A DNA stretch of 64,000 nucleotides from Ciborinia camelliae (lineage: Eukaryota; Ascomycota; Leotiomycetes; Helotiales; Sclerotiniaceae), in NCBI GenBank assembly GCA_025890175.1, contig JANPYM010000001.1:4306107-4370106 (forward strand), read 5' to 3'. Below, piece by piece: positions 58,264-64,000 of this stretch (positions are counted from its first letter, which is position 1; each line of letters begins with the position of its first letter). Under the pieces are notes generated by a model that made no database searches, was not told where the DNA came from, and was given only the letters and a program-made list of their open reading frames with translations. A program made the translations under genes and the position numbers.

Positions 58264-59289
58264 TTATAGTTTTGACTTTGCGTCTGTATCTTCAACCCAT
58301 AATCCATCCCATTCTACCTTATGCTCTAGATGTTCTTTCTTGGTAGGTACACACACTTTATGATGTTCACATGTACAATAAGTAATCGATCCGTCTTGGC
58401 TCATCATAGTACCACGTAGCATTGCCATTGTCCTTCCGAATTGAATCACTTCGGTGTGGATTCGAACTGTGGTGCCTAGGTAGCATAGTTGAATATTAAT
58501 AGTTCTTAGAAAGTAACATGACCCATGAATGATCAAATAAAAAAGTCACATACCGACAGGAACAGCCTTCAAATAACTTAAATTGAGCGTTCTCGTTACA
58601 CCACCCAGAAAACTGAGGGGTCAATTAGCACGAATCGAGCACTCGGAATAAAAAAAGAGAAAACTTACTCCCATGACCCGGGTTTCGCAACGGGACCCAG
58701 AGCAATTGTCGTGCACATATCGAATATCACACCAGCGGCTCCCCCATGCATCACGCCGTTAAGATTTGCATATTGCTCACATATCAAGAATTCGAATGTG
58801 ACGGTTCCTGAATGGGTGGCGTCCAGAATCTTGATGTTGTTCATGAGATGTGAGTCGAAGCCATTGAACTCTTCTGAGGCGGCGATTAAACGGTATCTGA
58901 TGATTGTTAGAATGTGATACGCGAGGAATTACTGGGGTGAACAGTTCGGATTTGAGGGAAAAGAATAAGGAACGAGGAGAGGGAAGCTATGTGCAATGGG
59001 AAGATTCTCAATTTCAAGCAATGACAATATTCTCTAGACTGAATGCCTTCTTGCCGCGCAGCCAAAAAAATACTTGGACAAGACAACTGTTGCTCTGTAT
59101 CGAACTAGAGCGACAAAAACAGAAGCATTGTGCAGATACCGTGAAATATTGCCTTATATACTCCCACCCACCTGTTGCACACAAATACAAAAATGTAGGT
59201 ATTGTAATGAGATATAGAGAACGTAGAGAGTTATACCTATCAAAAATAGCCTCCACAGCTTTCACGGCCTCTTCCCGTGACTTTGCCAT
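58264..59289 (-). CDS. HotDog-fold acyl-CoA thioesterase (ACOT13/PaaI-like)
   Basis: Hydrolyses acyl- or aryl-CoA thioesters. Four exons on the minus strand: 59289-59237, 58896-58669, 58612-58554 and 58475-58264, giving 183 residues. The catalytic region reads NLNGVMHGGAAGVIFDMCTT, with the HGG motif and the acidic residue on the central hot-dog helix, then LNLSYLKAVPVGTTVRIHTEV. This is the ACOT13/THEM2 pattern. Intron 1 is about 340 bp, long for this genome. Its acceptor (CATCAG at 58897) is fixed by frame continuity through AGA-TAC. The short first exon (17 codons) is helical (SREEAVKAVEAIFDRY), as in homologs. No clear targeting signal is seen. Confidence 0.9.
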
Positions 59290-62200
59290 GTTGCTCCAAT
59301 TCCCTCTGTCCTTTTTTCCTTCCCTGTTCTGCCCAGTTAACCTTCAAAGATACCGTGAAACTATTTGCATGAGAAAATCACATAAAACTGGGATGGTAAC
59401 GGTTCACAACAAACTTGAAGGTCAAATCGAAAACATCATCGAGCAAACACATTGGTAAGTTATGTGACACTCTTCGATTTACCGAGGCTCGGATTGTGGG
59501 GTAATCGTGAGTGAGTGAGTGAGTTGCTCCGTGCTTATGTAATCAAGACTAGACGTTTTGACGACCTCTTCCAAAAGTTGACAAGCGGGCCTCCCACAAG
59601 AACGAACCCAAAAGGGATCCCAAAGATGCAAAAGCTTCGGGAATGCCCTGCTGCTACAATCCTAGACTTTACGCTCCCCAACAGCACTGCATAGTCGCAA
59701 TTGCTTTTTAACCACATTGATGCAATGACTACCAGATCACTTCACTTCAAGCGAATTGTTGAGGATGGTCAATAGGTACATATGCTTAAATATATTTATT
59801 ATATCGGTGGATCCTCGCATAACTCCTGGTACCAGGCTCCACATATTCCTCAAAGGGTCATCCGGGACATAGCCTTTTGGTTTTTTGAGTATCCCGATGA
59901 ATCACCTTGGTTTCCAAACTACCACATGACTTTTCTAGTCTTGGGTCTGAATCCAAGCCTGAGTCCGAGCGATTCAAGATTTATCGCTTGGATTAGTACT
60001 GTCACTTAATTTGGATGGATACATAACAGCGAGATAAAAGCACACTACGAGTTGTGATTTAGTTATGTTGGTTGCCAAGGAAGGTGCCTGCAGAAATAAC
60101 GATAGAGTCGAAAGCTCACTACCGACAGCGAAAAGAAAGCCATGACAAATCCCCCCGACGAGCCTCTGGGAGAATCTTTTCCAAATCGTGAATCGCCTGT
60201 TCAGAACAAAGAAGTTGGCAGGCAACGCGCCTCCCGGTCCTGAGAATTACTTGTTAAGATGCATGAGGACCTGAAAGAATTAGAGATAGCTTTATATACT
60301 TGATGTGGACCTCGTGAAATTAGAGTATAGTTGTGGAGCTGGGATACAAATGGGAAATTTCCCAGCAGAAGTCATTAGCTGGAATGATTCAAATACGTGA
60401 CTTAGACGCAGGCAAGGAGAACTTTACAAAAGTCAATCAGCTCAGAATCCAATTGTTTCATCATCTCATAGTTGAAGTGTAAAAACCCGAAAATCATATG
60501 TTAGTTTTAATTGGGATATGAGAGGATCTTGGTATCATCCTAAGGACTATCATTAAACTTATCTTGTAGTAAAAAAAGATAGTAAATGTTTTCAAATGAT
60601 GATAAAGATTGAGAACAAATACCGACGGCGAAATTTCCAACCATAAGGGGCGAAGTCTGGCAATAATATCAGTTAATTTTAGTTATGAGATCATAACAGG
60701 ACCTTTCTCAACAAAAAGGTATCCTACGGTCACAATTTCTGGGACAAATTGCATATTCAGCGATCTAAGAGATCAAATTACCTTTGGTTTGGCGATCGTA
60801 GGTGCTAGTGCCAATTGGTGCCATAGAAGTAAGCTTAACTGTGCCAATATATATATATATATATATATACATTGATGGTTGATACTCTTACTGGACTTAT
60901 ATAAGGACGTCGCAGTCGGCTGTCTAGTTAGATCATCTTAATAGGAAGCATGAGAAGATATTCACTTAAGCTAAAGGAGGGGACAGTATAAAGAAAAAAC
61001 TTTGAATGTTGATGGTCATAAGGTGAGGTGGGAGACTAAACATTCGAATCCCAAATTCGAAGGCCAAATTCGAAGTCCAAGACACGCAAATCTAGGCCAG
61101 CATCGGGCGACTCATTTAAATGTTACGTTAAGCGCTTTTATTTATCAAGTACCCCCCACCCCCTTGGGTCTTATTCCCTGGAATATTCTGTTAAAAAATG
61201 AACTCTCGTCTCAAAAACTCGAAATAAGTGATATAACAAGTGCAAGGTTTCCACAAACAACAATCAAAATAGGACAATTCTGGAGTACTTGGAGTATTCA
61301 AGTGGTATTTACTTAAGATAAGAATAGAGAAGATAAATCCGATAAACCATGAATAGATACAATACGCGAATAGCAAAGGTTGAGTGGTGAAAGAACCGCA
61401 GTCGTAGAAACGCACTTAAAATCATCCCGGGCGAATTCCGAGAGGCGAATTCTGGTATCCCCGTTTGTTGAAAGATATTGGAAGCTTTAAATAACGAACT
61501 TGTCATTTACTTTTCCAGTTCACGTCACGTCTCACGGTTCAAGTTTCGCTATATTCACTCCACCTATTTAAAGAAAAGGACATTAACATTATGATATATA
61601 CTGTATATATCCATATAGTACTCAACTAAACCATACCTTTTCCAGATCACCCCTAGCTATTTAACCACTCGACTTCCATGTTATCCATGGCAACTAGTAA
61701 TGAAACACTGTTAAGGATTCAATAAAAATGGAAAAAGGCGTTGCAGGCTCGCATCTTTGCAGGTTTGTACGTGGGATCCTGAGAAGCATCTAATTATTTA
61801 AGCATTGTCGAGTTCTGGTGCAGGGATTCAAGTTTCTCCAACGAGACAATAAAATCGCCAAATATATTTGGACACAACCTTTTGAGACTATCGTCTCAAG
61901 AGATATTTTCTTTAATAGCGAAAGAAGATAGATGACAACAAAATATATGGAGTCGCAAGAAATTCTCGAGTGTTGTAATTCCTTGACACACTGCCAGAGC
62001 TGTGAAATACGAAAGATCTTGGCAACGCGCGTTGAAATGAAATATCGGCTGGATCTTTTAGCTTCATTAAATGTTCTAATTCAGAACTCTTGCTTCATTT
62101 CAAAGATAACTCGTCTATTTATTTAAGATACTTGGAGTTTCTTGAGGATTTTATATTGCACTGAACGGTGTTCACTTCTGAGCTGACGAGACTAGACCTA

Positions 62201-63514
62201 ATACCATACAGGACGCACGATTAATTGGGAAAAAGGAAATAAGTATGTACGATAACTTGTAACTTGAATTATAGACATCAAATGTTACCCTAGTACTAGC
62301 TTCACAGAGACATCAGTACATAGACATCTTCCATAGCATCACAACTTCGTCCCTCTTATACTCCTTCACTGGATCATCACATCCGCGTAATTTCTCGTCT
62401 TCTCGAAGTTTATTATTTAGATTCAGGCATTGTGTGCGTTGATATTTTTAGTATTTCTTATACAGGCCTGCATAGAGCCACTGTACACGTACTAAATTTT
62501 TAACAATATCAAAAGCTAATAATAAACGTTAAGAGGAGCCAGCAGGCGTATAAGCCATAGAATGGTCCAAGGACCTAATACAGCCTAGCACTTTTTCTCT
62601 TCAAGTTTGTTGATATAAAATAGTTCTACATACACTAGCTCGATACACAATAATAACAAAAAAGTTTAGACAGGTATATAAACATTCGTAGAATCGATCA
62701 CCCTTATTAGTTCTTTAGTTAATTAATCTACATACACTGAATTCTATACCCTAATTTGCACTATTTATTTCATTTCTGATCTATAATTTCAACAATAAAT
62801 ATATTCCAAAATCAATATTATGTTTAGCAAGTACTTATAAAATATATCTATATCTATAAATGCGGTACTGCCTCTGATTTCTACATACAAACTATCGTAC
62901 CCCGGGGCCTCAATACGCGCCACCGTTATATGGTTCTCTATTCAACGCCAAAAAAGGAAAAGTGACATTTAGCGTCAAATGTGTATATGCCAAATTTCCA
63001 ATCGCCATGAGAAATGTGAACAGTATATTCGAAATACGACTGGTGAGAGATTTTAACTGGTAGATGAGTGATAACGTCAGTATTTTTGCCCATAATCACG
63101 TGATAATCTCCTTTGAACTCGCGTAATGAGTAAGGTAGTCAGTCGTTCAGGGGCTTTAGTCTTGGAACGTCTCCTGTTGATATCAATCTGGTGATGGTTT
63201 AAAGTGTAAAGTACTTTATGCTATGTATGGTATGGCGATTCTTGATTCGGAAAATACTAGGTATGCTAAGGTGGATCTTTTATGTAGAGGATGTGGTGGT
63301 ACTAGTTCGTACGCTGGTCAGTTCGTACGATTGTAACGACATCTATCTTCAGTCACAAGTTTTCATGAATTGTTCATGATAATAGTGAACAATACGTTTC
63401 ACTGCGGTATATAAGGGCTTGAAATTCCTATTGATTTATTTATCTGTTCAACCCTGATCACCATCAGAAACGACTAACACATCAGTCTAATAATACCATC
63501 AGACAATATCAATC
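59290..63514. other. 4.2-kb gene-poor region
   Basis: No gene I can support; frames are under ~105 codons and not protein-like. It contains a (TA)n microsatellite at 60845-60870 and GAGT repeats near 59508-59523. Composition is moderately AT-rich but not RIP-saturated. It may include diverged relics. Confidence 0.45.
60845..60870. repeat. (TA)n microsatellite
   Basis: About 12-13 uninterrupted TA units. Confidence 0.9.
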
Positions 63515-64000
63515 ATGTCGAATCAATCTAATGATAATATATCAGACACAGACACATCAGAGGAATTTCGTCATTTTGAACGATTTGCTCAGGAACTACA
63601 GTGCCTGGTTTGGCGAGCGCTTATAGAGAACTCTATGTGCCCTCCTCGTGCTATCTTGTCCGAGTTCGGGCCTGGTCTCCCGAGACCTCCAAGAGAACTT
63701 CCATTCATGGAGTCAAGCACAGTTGCTCGTGAAGAAGCCCTATTGCGGATCCCAGATCTCACATGCTATCCTCGTGTTCGTAGGCACCTTGGGAATTACT
63801 TTGGAAGTACGCCCAGTACAACTACTCACGACTGGCTAAGCATGGAACACGATATTTTCGTATTGATTCATACTTATCGTATCGGGGTAGAATTCAGCAC
63901 TAATCCCCTTGTGCAACAACATGTGCAACGTATTGCAATACCAGCCAAACATTTGGACCTCCCACGCGACGTACAAGAAAGAAGATTCATGTGGCAACAT
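63515..64000 (+). CDS. 2EXR-domain protein, partial (runs off window)
   Basis: An ATG at 63515 opens 162 codons with no stop before the window ends. After a Ser/Asp-rich start (SDTDTSEEF), the sequence FERFAQELQCLVWRALIENS and CPPRAI matches the beginning of the fungal 2EXR domain (usual form: F-x-x-F-x-x-L-P-x-E-(I/L)-(R/Q)-x-x-I-W). Later PFMESSTVAREEALLR matches its N-R-E-(S/A)-R-x-x-A helix, and WLSMEHDIFVLIHTY its D-x-(D/E)-x-(I/L)-(Y/F)-(L/F) strand. The family is greatly expanded in leotiomycetes and has no established function. The usual LP is replaced by AQ, a mild deviation. The end is unknown. Confidence 0.75.
   Translation, partial: MSNQSNDNISDTDTSEEFRHFERFAQELQCLVWRALIENSMCPPRAILSEFGPGLPRPPRELPFMESSTVAREEALLRIPDLTCYPRVRRHLGNYFGSTPSTTTHDWLSMEHDIFVLIHTYRIGVEFSTNPLVQQHVQRIAIPAKHLDLPRDVQERRFMWQH

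Noticed and set aside
58904..59458. 184-codon plus-strand frame
   Set aside because: Starts at 58904 antisense to the thioesterase 5' region and intron, with no family features.

Overview
The window looks like nuclear DNA of a filamentous ascomycete, most likely a leotiomycete close to Botrytis/Sclerotinia. That placement is inferred from many short (50-80 bp) GT-AG introns, family content (BTB, DUF6594, 2EXR, DUF4048-like) and an AT-isochore structure typical of genomes shaped by repeat-induced point mutation (RIP). No search was run.

Layout. Bases 1-11,955 are an extremely AT-rich, gene-free block of mutated transposons. Inside it I can delimit a complete ~8.9 kb LTR retrotransposon (1042-9936; 169-170 bp LTRs, 5-bp target duplication TTCGA) and a small unmutated TRIM-like element (10931-11407; 146-147 bp LTRs, 184 bp interior, target duplication TTAAT). 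A sharp boundary near 11,955 leads into ordinary gene-dense DNA.

12-35 kb carries mostly housekeeping genes: a DUF4048-like coiled-coil protein, a PQ-loop vacuolar amino-acid transporter, NADH pyrophosphatase (NPY1), a DUF6594 fragment, the TFIIH helicase XPB/Ssl2, a CHY zinc-finger protein, proteasome subunit alpha-4 (PRE6), a mitochondrial D-2-hydroxyglutarate/D-lactate dehydrogenase, and two unrecognised fungal proteins in divergent orientation.

35-50 kb is an accessory-looking stretch: two intact BTB/POZ genes, two decayed BTB copies, a 392-bp inverted-repeat (MITE-like) element, and a large protein with three CbxX/CfxQ-type AAA modules, the first of which seems catalytically dead. 50-59.3 kb returns to housekeeping: mitochondrial ribosomal protein bL19m (IMG1), an unknown probably mitochondrial protein, a mitochondrial cysteine synthase-like enzyme, condensin subunit YCG1/CAP-G, and a HotDog thioesterase. 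59.3-63.5 kb has no gene I can support, and a 2EXR-domain gene runs off the right edge.

The genes do not form a cluster with one common pathway. The clearest contextual units are head-to-head pairs sharing short promoters: SSL2/CHY finger, bL19m/unknown mitochondrial protein, and cysteine synthase/condensin. Exon models below were built by hand from splice signals and reading-frame continuity. Many open frames begin with non-ATG codons, so starts were checked individually. The best candidates for something undescribed are the TRIM element, the MITE beside the three-module AAA gene, and two arrays of a CCGGTGA-core motif at 29.15 and 57.86 kb.
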